This document shows, one piece after another, positions 31,438-41,035 of a stretch of DNA of 47,829 nucleotides. The stretch is from Mnemiopsis leidyi. Taxonomy: Eukaryota; Ctenophora; Tentaculata; Lobata; Bolinopsidae. The stretch covers positions 28,993 to 76,821 of the forward strand of contig JH153427.1 in the NCBI GenBank assembly GCA_000226015.1, written 5' to 3'. Each line of letters starts with the position of its first letter. The stretch's first letter is position 1. Below the pieces are notes generated by a model. That model saw only the letters and a list, made by a program, of their open reading frames with translations, ran no database searches and had not been told where the DNA came from. Made by a program: the position numbers and the translations under genes.

Positions 31438-33252
31438 ATGGCTACTAGCAGCAACACGAAACGAGAACCAGTGAACCTTATGGTGGCTCCCTCTACAGGT
31501 CCTGGCACACTGCCAGGACCTCTTTTCCCCGGTGGGTGTGACTGTGGGGTAGGTGGGCCGGGTACAGGAGCTGAGACGGGTGGTTATTTCAACCTCAGCG
31601 TGCGCACGTGTATCGAAGTACTGCCGTTAATGTCTGAGGCGATGGTCCACAGGGAATTTAAGCTACTCGAGAGATTAGATCCCGAGTCACTCAACAAGCT
31701 TAACAGTAACTCACTGGAGTTATCTACGGTGAACAGTACACGATCTAAGCTACCTTTGACTGTCGTTGAGCGTAAGCGAGCGCTGCTGAAAGAGTCTTTG
31801 TCCCGGACTCTCGAGAGAAAGCCTGCGAGTACAATTCGTAATAACAATAATCTGGCCTCGTATATCCTCAGATCCCTAGAAGAAACAGAAAAAAGACTTG
31901 AAGAAAGCGTCGAGAAGCTGCAGGAACTCTCGAACAGCTATCAGACGAGAACAGTCGTCCTCGACGAGATCCAAGACCAACCAGCTGCAGCCGTCAGCAA
32001 TCCAGATCCCGAGGTACCGCTCCTGAACGATCCGGTAAGAATAGCTGACTTCAATTTTGCTGATGTGTCTTTTGACGCTGTCCGAGAGTCCTTTACATTT
32101 GACCAGAGACTTCCTGGTAACAGATCATGTAGATACTTTGGCGAATTAGGTTACTCCTATGGCTGGATTAATCACCAACCAGCTCCGTATCCAGACAATC
32201 AGCTCCTGGACAACATCTTCGCTACCATCTCCACCCATGACCCTAGCTTCACGAAGAAAAACTTCTCGTGCCTTGTGACATACTACCAGGACAGCAACGC
32301 CACTATATACATGCACAGCGATGAAGAGTCCTCCATGGTTCCGGAGTCTAACATCTACACGGTCTCATTTGGGGAAAAGAGAACCCTACGTCTCCACAAC
32401 ACCACAGGTCCTCTACGCGAACTCCAGTTGGACCTCTCCCATGGATCAGTCAATGTCATGACAGCCACATCTCAGGCTCACTGGAAACATGGGATAAGTT
32501 CGGATCCAAGAGTGACGAAAGGACGTATCTCCCTCACCTTCCGGCACTTACAAGCCCCGCCAACCCCCCAACAGGACACCGAGCTGCCTCCCAGTCAGCC
32601 TATTCCTCCCATAGCCCGTGCCAGACGACCAAACCGCATTCTTCTACTAACTGACTCAGTTTATGGCAATACTCCAACTAACATATTTGATTCCATCCCC
32701 AATCACGTATGTATTAAGCGGAAAGAGTATCAGCTGACAAATCTGGACAAATATAGTGAGGAATTCAGCTACACTGACACTGTCATCCTGTCAATGGGAG
32801 TTAACGACTTGTCGAGATATGGACATGATGCTAGGTCCCTTGCCAGGACAGTGTCCCCTATCTTGCGTAGGTACGAACACCAATTCCGACACTGCAAGTT
32901 TGTCTTCAATACTGTGCATCTTTGTCGTGACCATCGTTGGCTGAACAGAGAAATTGAAAAGTTTAACAATTTTATGTTTGATCTTTCGCGTGAAATTTCG
33001 AATATCAGTTTCTTTGATAGTGATCGTTTTGCAAAGTTAGTTTGCCGTGAAAACCCTGATATGAATCCATATGCCAGTCGCTCTCGAGGTCCCATGTCGT
33101 CTGGGCAGTCTGATAACGGTATCCATCTGTCGCCTCGTCTGCGAAGGCTGGTATCAGATGAGCTAGTGAGAAGCATTGGCTTCTTATCTGGTGCTGACGG
33201 TGCTCGGTTTCGTAGTTGTAGATGGCTGAGACATGCCAGATTCCACTGCTAA
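31438..33252 (+). CDS. AlkB-like dioxygenase fused to an SGNH hydrolase-like domain (LINE ORF1 candidate)
   Basis: The ATG at 31438 has a strong context (ACACCATGG); the frame gives 604 residues without a stop. The N-terminal 190 residues include Gly/Pro-rich and coiled-coil parts. Residues about 210-370 match AlkB (ALKBH2/3-like) 2-oxoglutarate/Fe(II) dioxygenases: YMHSDEESSM with metal ligands His293 and Asp295, IYTVSFGEKRTLRLHN, HWKHGI with His351, and RISLTFR with the R-x5-R pair Arg363 and Arg369. AlkB proteins remove methyl groups from nucleic acids. Residues about 400-590 resemble an SGNH (GDSL) hydrolase: LLLTDS with Ser407, SMGVND with Gly454 and Asn456, and NGIHLS with His563. The usual Asp three residues before the His is Asn560, so hydrolase activity is uncertain. 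SGNH esterase domains are known in ORF1 of some CR1-type LINEs. The same-strand LINE polymerase starts 720 bases downstream, so I infer the two belong to one element. Confidence 0.8.
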   Translation: MATSSNTKREPVNLMVAPSTGPGTLPGPLFPGGCDCGVGGPGTGAETGGYFNLSVRTCIEVLPLMSEAMVHREFKLLERLDPESLNKLNSNSLELSTVNSTRSKLPLTVVERKRALLKESLSRTLERKPASTIRNNNNLASYILRSLEETEKRLEESVEKLQELSNSYQTRTVVLDEIQDQPAAAVSNPDPEVPLLNDPVRIADFNFADVSFDAVRESFTFDQRLPGNRSCRYFGELGYSYGWINHQPAPYPDNQLLDNIFATISTHDPSFTKKNFSCLVTYYQDSNATIYMHSDEESSMVPESNIYTVSFGEKRTLRLHNTTGPLRELQLDLSHGSVNVMTATSQAHWKHGISSDPRVTKGRISLTFRHLQAPPTPQQDTELPPSQPIPPIARARRPNRILLLTDSVYGNTPTNIFDSIPNHVCIKRKEYQLTNLDKYSEEFSYTDTVILSMGVNDLSRYGHDARSLARTVSPILRRYEHQFRHCKFVFNTVHLCRDHRWLNREIEKFNNFMFDLSREISNISFFDSDRFAKLVCRENPDMNPYASRSRGPMSSGQSDNGIHLSPRLRRLVSDELVRSIGFLSGADGARFRSCRWLRHARFHC

Positions 33253-33975
33253 ATCACAGATTTTTGAATGTGAAGTCCTCCTTATAAGTACGAATACCAC
33301 CCGCTTTGCACACGCAAACACTTGTGCCTTGATATTTTCACCCAAGGACTTTAATTTCCTCTTTCATGAAACCTGAAATTTTTAAAAAGTCCATAACTTT
33401 AACGAGAAACTCTCAGCATAGCAAATTTAATTCAACGATCTAAATTCTAATCCTACCAACTGAAAACCCTTTCCCTATAACATAAGTATATTAATCGACA
33501 CTCACCTTATAACTATAACTACATCTGTAATAAGCGGTGCAATTAGAATATCTCATTTCTTATCATTTCTTATCTATCAATCGGTCCCCTATACTTTCAC
33601 AATTGTTTCATGAACTCAGCTCTGCACTATAAAACACATCTCAGCATATCTGCTCTTCTCTGGTCGTGGTAAACGCTGGTCGACGCAATTCTCTAACTAT
33701 TATCTCAACTTTAGTGAACAGGAAACCGTTAATTGAACCGAAATATTCTTCAGTTATTTATTTTAGGTGAACACAAACATAGAAATAGTATAAGACACTA
33801 ATCATAAATTGTTAACCTCAGCTTTTACCTCAGTTTGAGAGGTAAGATTTAAATCTAGATTAGGAAGTAGTCACGACCTGTGTAACATACAAAACTTGAG
33901 TTTTCGTGGCTCAGGTCTGACAAAGTATTATTATAACTATAAGTATTATTATCTAGCTAAGAACTTTATATTTAT
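33253..33975. other. spacer between LINE ORF1 and ORF2
   Basis: AT-rich, with stops in all frames and no recognised motif. It is long for an inter-ORF spacer, which leaves room for the view that ORF1 and ORF2 come from two insertions. Confidence 0.4.
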
Positions 33976-36893
33976 ATGACTAGTACAAAGAATACTAACT
34001 TGGAATGTAAAGTAAAGTGTATGGTATGTCCCGGCTGGTGCTATTCCAAAGTTAATGTGCGAACCTGCCATTGGTGTGACTGCACAGTGCATAAGAAATG
34101 CCACATTGCCACAGAGATAGCTTAGGCTGCATAAAATGTTGTGAATCAAATATTCCTGGATATTATACTGATAATTGCGAAATCATCGGTAAAACCAACT
34201 ACATAAAGGCCGCTTCATTAAAGTTTAACCCGTATGATACCGCACATATAATCAACTCAATCGGTAACAGCACTGAGCAGGATGAAAACAACGAGTTGAC
34301 TAACGATCTGTACACAAAAACAAGTCTGCTTCTCACAAACTGCAAATATCAGGAACCTTCTAACGTTACCCCGTCAAAAGCTGAAGAACTTAAGATACTA
34401 TCACTGAATATTAGATCATTAATGAAAAACATAGAGGTCATAAGAGAAGAAATAGATACGTACTTAAAATTTGACGTTCTTTGCTTCAATGAGACTAATT
34501 GCAACGTAGAAAAATTGGTAAACGGCTCGAATGATCTTCTGATCGACGGTTTTCACGAACCTTTCTTAAAAGCACCGGTCCGTAAGTCAGGTAAGGGAGG
34601 TGGGTTAGCGATATACGTAAATAAGAAAGTGTGCAATGCCAGTAATCTAGAACTCGTAGACCCAGGACTCGATCCAGAAGACACTAGCGGTGAATTCCAA
34701 ATACTTAAGATGCATAATTGTAAACATGAGAACAAAACCAAAGTTATAGTGAACTTCTATCGATCACCATCTAAAGACGTGAACAGATTTCTAAACCTAC
34801 TTGACACTGCACTATACAAACTCGACCGACACTCTCGTAAACACGTACTATTTTTCGGCGATGCTAATATTGATCTTATAAAATATGATACTGATAACAG
34901 CGGCCAATGTCTCATCGACACCCTAGCTAAACACGGCTATGTACAGTCAGTCTCAAAACCCACTCGAGTAACAAGTCACAGTGCAACTTTAATTGACCAC
35001 GTATATACAAACAACATTGAGGACACAATCAGCAGCAACGTATTGACAATAGATCTGACCGACCATCTTGGCACATTAACAACGATAAGATTAGCAACAC
35101 CCTCCAACAAAAACGGCAGTTCTAAAATTATGGGGAGAGAGAGAATCAACTTAGGATCGGATAAATCACGCATAATCAACGAGGCCAATAATGTTAAATT
35201 TAAGGAATTACTAGAATGTGAAACCTGGGAGGGAGTCCTTGGACATGGTAACGCATGCACACAGTACGAAAGTTTTCTAGAAAAATACACCTCCCACTAT
35301 AACACGGCTTATCCACTCCGGTGTAACCGTACTCGTCGTGCTCACGAGAGAGCTAGTCCTAAACCTTGGATACTACCTTGGCTGGAATCGGCCTGCGAAC
35401 GTAAGCAAAAAGCATATTATACTAAAATCAAAAAACCTACAGAGGAAAATGTTGCCTCATACAATAGACTGAAAAAATTTTGTGAAAAACATGTTGAAAA
35501 AGCCAAGAATCAATATTTCAAAAAACAATTCGAGAAATATAGTGACAGCTCAAAAAAACAGTGGAGGCTAATCAATGGGCTTCTCAACCGATCCAAGAAA
35601 GGAGATGACCGGATTCGACTTAAGGGAGCTGACGGGAAAATAGTCGACAATGATCAAGCTGTAGCTGAGAGATTCAATGATTACTTCTCCAGCATCGCCA
35701 CCAAGATCAAGGCGCAAATAAGTTCCCGTCAGACCTTTGATCCTGGGGGATTCGAGCAGTACTTACATAAATCCACCTCACAGTCAATTTACCTCAAACC
35801 GACTGACCCGACTGAGATTCAGAAGATAGTCCTTGCCCTAAAAATAAATCGACGCTAGACACAAAAATCGAACCTCTGAAAGTCGCGACTAGTTCCCAAA
35901 CCTTCCTTGACGTTTTGGCAACAGTAATAAACGCATCATTTACAGAGGGAATTTTTCCAAAATCGATGAAAGTAGCGAAAGTTACGCCAATTTTTAAAGG
36001 TGGCTCAAAAATTGATGTTTCCAACTATAGGCCGATATCACTCCTAAGCTCATTTTCGAAAATATACGAGAAGCTCATGCACAAACGAGTGTTAGACTTT
36101 CTCGACAAGAATGAATCACTATTTGAGCATCAGTATGGCTTCCGACCTGGCCGATCATGTGAACATGCTCTCCTTAACGCCCAAAGCTCTATCCTCCATA
36201 ACCTCGGCAAGAAAAAAATTGCACTTCTTCTGCTCTTGGACTACAGTAAAGCCTTTGATGTGATAGACCACCAAACTCTTCTCAAAAAACTAGAACATTA
36301 CGGCATTCGAGGCACAGCATTGAAATGGTTCAAATCCTATCTTAGTGACCGTGTTCAATATGTTTCTCTTAATGGAGCATCATCAACAATGAGACCCATT
36401 CTCCATGGTGTACCCCAGGGAAGTATTCTGGGGCCCCTGCTCTTTGTCATTTACATAAACGACCTACCTGGAATATCAAAAATCTCTCAGTTTATTCTCT
36501 ACGCGGATGACGCCAATATAATTATTACTGGCTCAAACCTTCAAGAAATTTTTGAAAAGACCAATGTTTTAACTAAGGCACTTATAAATTGGGTTCATGC
36601 AAATGGGCTCTCTCTAAACGTCAAAAAAACTTGCTATATGATCTTCTCACGAAGAAGACTTGACCCCTCCCAAATAAATCAGAATGTACAAATAGATGGA
36701 ACTGTAATTGAACGGAAAGCAGAAACAAGGTTCCTAGGAGTTATCATTGACGAAAAGCTTAGCTGGGCTAGCCACATAAAGGCAATTAAATTGAAAATGT
36801 CAAGATTCATTGGCATACTACACAAAATTAAACATAAAATACCGATAAAAGCTCGTATCCAAGTATATCATAGTTTCGTCCAATCACACTTAA
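33976..36893 (+). pseudogene. LINE ORF2: zinc finger, AP endonuclease and reverse transcriptase, frameshifted
   Basis: Translation from the ATG at 33976 gives a PHD/C1-like zinc finger (CMVCPGWC, then CHWCDCTVHKKCH). The frame changes between 34098 and 34125; in the next frame the Cys pair CIKCC completes the finger. The AP-type endonuclease follows with LSLNIRS, FNETN, GGGLAIYV, NFYRSPS, GDANIDL, LIDHVYTN and DLTDHLG. A second frameshift lies in an A-rich run at about 35840-35860. The reverse transcriptase then runs with NYRPISLLSSFSKIYEKLM, QYGFRPGRSCEHALL, LDYSKAFDVIDH, VPQGSILGPLLF, YADDANIII and FLGVIIDEKLSW. The thumb and C-terminal part are lost at about 36893. Motifs fit the CR1/L2/jockey group. 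The frameshifts make this copy non-autonomous. Confidence 0.88.
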
Positions 36894-37040
36894 ACCGTCC
36901 GTGTAAACTATCACAGCTTAATACTCTGCTGTTCGCTGAACAATACAAATTAATCGTTCGTGTAAACTATCACAGCTTAATACTCTGCTGTTCGCTGAAC
37001 AATACAAATTAATCGTTCGTGTAAACTATCACAGCTTAAT
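36893..37040. repeat. 59-bp tandem repeat at the LINE/gypsy junction
   Basis: The unit AATCGTTCGTGTAAACTATC ... ACAATACAAATT (59 bases) occurs from about 36893 (partial), at 36952 and at 37011 (partial). The same unit appears, again tandem, at 46298-46385. The LINE frame ends where the array starts. Confidence 0.85.
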
Positions 37041-37717
37041 TTGAAATCTTCGTATATCCAAGTACTTGACGGTTTTTTTACTTGACATTGAAAATGACAT
37101 AGATAATAATGGTACAAATAACTTTTGTCCAATTTGAGTGGCATTGAAATGTCCAACAAATATATAGTCCTTTTCTACTTTGTCTAGTGCTGTCCAAAAT
37201 ATGTGACGTTTGTAATGTGTTTTGCATCCTTCCATGTTTGATAATGACGATACAAATTGTCCATTATGAGTAGCTATGACTACTCCTTTGTCTACTCGGC
37301 AATTGTAAATGGTATTTGTCTCGTGTTTCAGCCATGAGTATTTACATTAATTTTCTACGTTATTTTTGGTAATTAAATTCATGTCTCTGCTAAACACTTG
37401 TCTTCTTCAATGGCTCGTTTTGCAGTTTTCATGTCTATTGTAATTTGTCTCATGGTACGTGTATTTGTTCGACTACCGAAAAAATCGGTGTATGTTGTAC
37501 AAGTTTGGCTATAAATTGACAAAGATTTGGCTGTACTTTCATATTCGGCTATGTTTAGTTTCTCAATAGAGAGTGTCCATGGTATATAATTTTTATTTTG
37601 ACAGTTTAAATACTCGGGAATTTTGTAGATTTTTCCATAATGTTCGTCGAGACATATGTTGAAATCTGATTTAACTGTGTAACACATGTAACAGAAGAGG
37701 ATTAACACTTTTGTCAT
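37029..37717 (-). pseudogene. envelope-like glycoprotein remnant of the gypsy-like element
   Basis: On the minus strand an ORF begins at 37717 with a hydrophobic leader (MTKVLILFCYMCYTV) that looks like a signal peptide. It then reads a Cys-containing ectodomain-like sequence to 37379. After a short break another frame continues with TIYNCRVDKGVVIATHNGQF and then NMEGCKTHYKRHI down to about 37029. The position, 3' of the integrase on the same strand, and the Cys-rich secreted character suggest an envelope-like protein of an errantivirus-type element. I cannot assign a fusion-protein class. Two or more frame breaks make it a remnant. A second piece of it is at 46.3-46.65 kb. Confidence 0.45.
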
Positions 37718-37815
37718 GGCTAAATTGATTGTGATTTAGTCGATTGAAGTGCAGTTTTTAAAAAAAATAATTTTGCAGAATGTTCTAAAATAAATATTCT
37801 ATATAAAAGAATTTC

Positions 37816-38223
37816 CTACTCCATTTTATCCCAGCTTTCCACCGTTTCGGAGTATACCTCGCTTCTAGCGGAGGTTTCGGGCTCTTCTGACGGAATTGTT
37901 GTTGTTGTTGTTGGTGTTGTTGTTGTGGTTGTCCTTCTGGGTTGTCTAATAGGTGGAGCAGCGTAGACAGGTTTTTCTCCAATCGGAGTTGTTAGTTGTC
38001 CACATCACCAACAGTATTTGTTGAAAGCTGACTGGCGTTGTTTGCATTCATAGCAGTAGATACTATCATACTGCTGAACGTTAAAACCGCATGAAATGCA
38101 GTATTTGTTGTAATGTAAATTGTAAGCCTTGCAGTTTGAACACTGTTTACTTTTTCTTTGGTAGGGCTGTCTAGTGGGAGCGTTGGAACGGTGATGATGT
38201 TCTTTTGGCATGTTATTATCCAT
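37816..38223 (-). pseudogene. zinc-ribbon accessory ORF interrupted by one in-frame stop
   Basis: The minus-strand ATG at 38223 opens a frame with three Cys pairs: CSNC, CISC and CYEC. The fourth pair would span NKYCW-stop-CGQ, so the TGA at 38005-38007 falls inside the zinc-binding motif. The frame then continues open to a TAG at 37816 through a Pro/Thr-rich stretch. The full frame is 135 codons plus stop. A double zinc ribbon followed by a Thr-rich low-complexity tail is unusual for a gypsy-like element; it sits where accessory genes lie, between integrase and envelope. The first 100 bases of this ORF are copied at 46.62-46.73 kb. Confidence 0.5.
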
Positions 38224-38628
38224 TTTTCTGTTAAGTAAGATTGGGTTAGAATACTATAACACTAATAATTTGAGTTTTCAATTGTCTTATAAATTATGTA
38301 TAAGTTATGTCGTACGATGAAATAGTCCAAAATGAAATAAAATCAAATACGGGGTTTTTGACAGTGGAAAATTGTCCAAACGTTCATGGGAAATGACCGG
38401 CTTTCGTGAGCGCTATTTTTTATAGTTCATAACGCGATATATAATCACGTGGTTTAACATGACTGTCACGTGCTTCAGCACTGGGACTTTGACGTGTCAT
38501 TTATTGCCATGGGGATGTTGAAATAATTGTACTGGTTTGACTTGTCGACCATATCTGGTTCTTATGATTGGCGTGTCATCAATCATTGGTGGTGATTGTT
38601 CTTGAATTGGTTTGTCGTTAGATATTGG

Positions 38629-39183
38629 CTAGTCTTGGCTAACTTGTGGTGTTTCATTATCGTCTTGATTAGTGTCTAAATTTGACGTATAGAATTGGCT
38701 AGAATTGTCACATAAATCGTCAGTGTCTTGATCATCATATTCTATTTCATAATTACTTATGGAATTATTGTCTGTGATTTCGCTTTCGATATCTATATTG
38801 TGCTCAGAAGTAATGTGTCTATTGCCAGATTGTGTTTTATTTGACTCGTCTTGTGATTCATTATTGGTGATATCGTCATTATCGGTAGTTTCTGTATTAT
38901 TTGATTCGTCCTGTGAATCATTATTAGTGATATTGTCATTATCGGTAGTTTCTGTATTATTTGATTCGTCATGTGACTCGTTATTAGTGATATTGTCATT
39001 ATCGGTAGTGTGTGTTTTATTTGATTCGTCCTGTGAATCATTATTAGTGACATTGGTGTTATTAGACATTTGTGTATCTGAGGCATTATTTGCTTGTAAT
39101 TGATCATTTGCAGTCTCATTCGCATTTGTGATCAAAGGAACGGTATTATTTTCGGTCGTTATTTCATGTCTATTGAGAGGCAT
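38629..39183 (-). CDS. Asn/Asp/Ser/Thr-rich repeat ORF of the gypsy-like element
   Basis: A 184-residue open frame from the ATG at 39183. Its centre is a near-perfect 20-residue repeat (60 bp) present four times, for example TTDNDNITNNDSQDESN. The acidic tail ends VSQD. It starts directly after the integrase C-terminal ORF and is probably disordered. It could be a natural extension of the integrase tail or a separate small protein. The repeats make it prone to copy-number change. No domain recognised. Confidence 0.45.
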   Translation of the reverse strand: MPLNRHEITTENNTVPLITNANETANDQLQANNASDTQMSNNTNVTNNDSQDESNKTHTTDNDNITNNESHDESNNTETTDNDNITNNDSQDESNNTETTDNDDITNNESQDESNKTQSGNRHITSEHNIDIESEITDNNSISNYEIEYDDQDTDDLCDNSSQFYTSNLDTNQDDNETPQVSQD

Positions 39184-39189
39184 ATTTCT

Positions 39190-39885
39190 TCAAGGTATAA
39201 TGGAAGTTCTCTCTATTTCGTCGTTCATAGTCTGTTTAACGTTTGTGGGTGTACGTTCATGAAGAGTCATTTCTGGACTATTTGGTGTGTCGTTTGTGTA
39301 TAAGGTATAATAATGTTTGTCTGTGTTTATACTTTTGGTAATATCCATGGATAATTTTGGTTGCTGTTTAAATTGTAGTAGTTCTTCCATGCGTTCTTTT
39401 AAGTCTTTAAACTTAAAGTTTTTCATTAATTGAACTGGAATTGGTCTAATGTGTAATAAGTGTTCTATTCGTTCTTGTCCTGTATTGGTATGTTCGATTT
39501 CAACGTTGTGGTCATTAAGTCGTTCAATAACCTTCCACGGACCAGTGAATGGTGAGGTTAGTTTCTGTAAACTACTGGACGTGTCTTTCGGCTTTTTCAA
39601 CATGACGTAATCGCCTTCTTGAATGTCTAGATCAACTACTTTTTTGTCATACGCTGTCTTCTGATTTTCATGATAAGTGTTCAAATTTTTGGCTGCTATT
39701 TTGTAAATATTCTTCATGTTATGATAGGTGTCGTATAGATATTGACCGGTTGTGGAAAAGTCTTTGTTGGTATAATGTCCGTACATCATGGAGTCGATAT
39801 TATTGAATGGTCTACCATTCATTAGGTAGTATGGACTGTATCCAGTTGATTTAGAAATACAACTGTTCATGGCTATTTCTACCAT
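39190..39885 (-). pseudogene. integrase C-terminal part (GPY/F-like domain) of the gypsy-like element
   Basis: The frame from 39885 reads MVEIAMNSCISKSTGYSPYY, which continues the integrase core, then VDLDIQEGDYVMLKKPKDTS and LTSPFTGPWKVIERLNDHNV, typical of the chromatin/DNA-binding C-terminal domain of Ty3/gypsy integrases, and IEHLLHIRPIP. It is separated from the core domain by the 22-bp duplication at 39919-39962, which shifts the frame. Confidence 0.75.
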
Positions 39886-39904
39886 GGGTATATGTTTTTT
39901 CCAG

Positions 39905-40541
39905 TCACGTGGGCTTCGTTCGGCGACCTTTCGGATGATGTTCGGCGACCTTTCGGATGATGTTTAAAACTGTTCTCTGGTTTCTTTCTATTAAACCAGA
40001 ACTTTGTGGAGTATAAGGCGTGATAAACTTTTGTTTACTGCTTATTAGATTGCAGAATGCATCTAACAACTTGCTTGTAAATGCTGGTCCATTGTCTGAT
40101 ATAATAAATTGTGGGCATCCGTGATATCTTACCCAATTGGAAAGAAGTGCGTATGCTATTGTTTGTGACTTTTCGTTTTTTATTGGAGTAAGGCTTATAT
40201 ACCTTGTGAATCTGTCTTGTATGCATAAAAGTTTACTGTCTGTATTTGGACCGACGTTCTTAGTAATCATTATGACGTCCATGTTTATTGCGACATTAGG
40301 ATAGTTGTGAACATAAGGTTTCAATGGTGGTTTCGGTGCTTTATGATAAAGTAGGTTAGTTTTATAACATGTCTCGCAATTTATACAATATAGTCTTATT
40401 TCAGTCTTCATATTGGGAAACCAATATTTTTGTTTTATGGCATTGTAACATTTGTCAAAGCTTAAATGTTGACAATTGATTGTGTGATAGGCGTGTATTA
40501 AGTCTTTTGTCATCTTATCTGGTACGCAGATCAGATTGCCT
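39905..40541 (-). pseudogene. integrase zinc finger and catalytic core of the gypsy-like element
   Basis: The minus-strand frame contains the H-x-H and C-x2-C zinc-binding elements (HAYHTINCQHLSF, then CINCETC) and the catalytic triad: Asp in INMDVIM, Asp in IISDNGPAF and Glu in GLIERNQRT. It is therefore a DDE integrase of Ty3/gypsy type. The frame ends at 39905 because of a tandem 22-bp duplication. Its upstream link to the RNase H part is broken near 40540. Confidence 0.85.
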
Positions 40542-41035
40542 CTAGATTGTTGCTTGTTGCTTGTTAGTATAGTGTTGTTTACAGAGTAAGTCGTTATTGT
40601 CTACGATTAAGTCTTTTAATTTGTTGTGAAAGATTTTAAGGTTAATTGGTAATTGGTTAGGTTTACTAACCTTGACGTTGCCTTTTAACCATGATTTGAC
40701 TATTTGTATGTCTTTGTCGTTGTGTTGTTCAGTTTTGAATTTGTCAATTTGTAATGCATAAGGAGATTTGTCCAATGTGATAGTATTGACATCTATTGTC
40801 TCCGCTTTAGGGTTGCTGTTTTTGGTAAGTAGATGTTTATAATACTCGTACATGTCCGAACTTGTCATTGTCTCTTGTCTCGATAGTACATCACTTATGT
40901 TGTTTTCACCTTTAATATATTCTACGGTGAAATTGTATTCTGATAGTCCAAGGCACCATTTCAGAATTGATGTTATAGTAGATTTTTTAATAAAATTGTC
41001 TATGCTTAATGCTTTATGATCTGTATATACAGTGA
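40542..41035 (-). pseudogene. RNase H C-terminal part and connection of the gypsy-like element
   Basis: A frame shifted relative to the RT ORF reads TVYTDHKALSIDNF, containing the RNase H Asp-His region. It continues with FTVEYIKGENNISDVLSR, the typical end of a gypsy RNase H, and then a linker to the integrase. The annotated ATG at 40868 is internal; the frame is open to about 41035. Confidence 0.7.

Larger units (their letters stand above)
31438..36893 (+). mobile_element. CR1/L2-type LINE, 3' truncated and inactive
   Basis: The element comprises ORF1 (AlkB-SGNH, intact), a 720-base spacer and ORF2 (zinc finger, AP endonuclease, reverse transcriptase). ORF2 has two frameshifts, and its end is replaced at about 36893 by 59-bp repeats belonging to the neighbouring gypsy-like sequence. 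Most LINE copies lose their 5' end; here the 3' end is lost, so a later event cut it. It lies just behind the TMCC-like gene on the same strand. That the two ORFs form one unit is inferred from order, strand and spacing. Confidence 0.65.

Noticed and set aside
38759..39103. Plus-strand ORF of 114 codons over the Asn-rich region
   Set aside because: It is the antisense of the 60-bp repeats; open only because the repeat length is a multiple of three.
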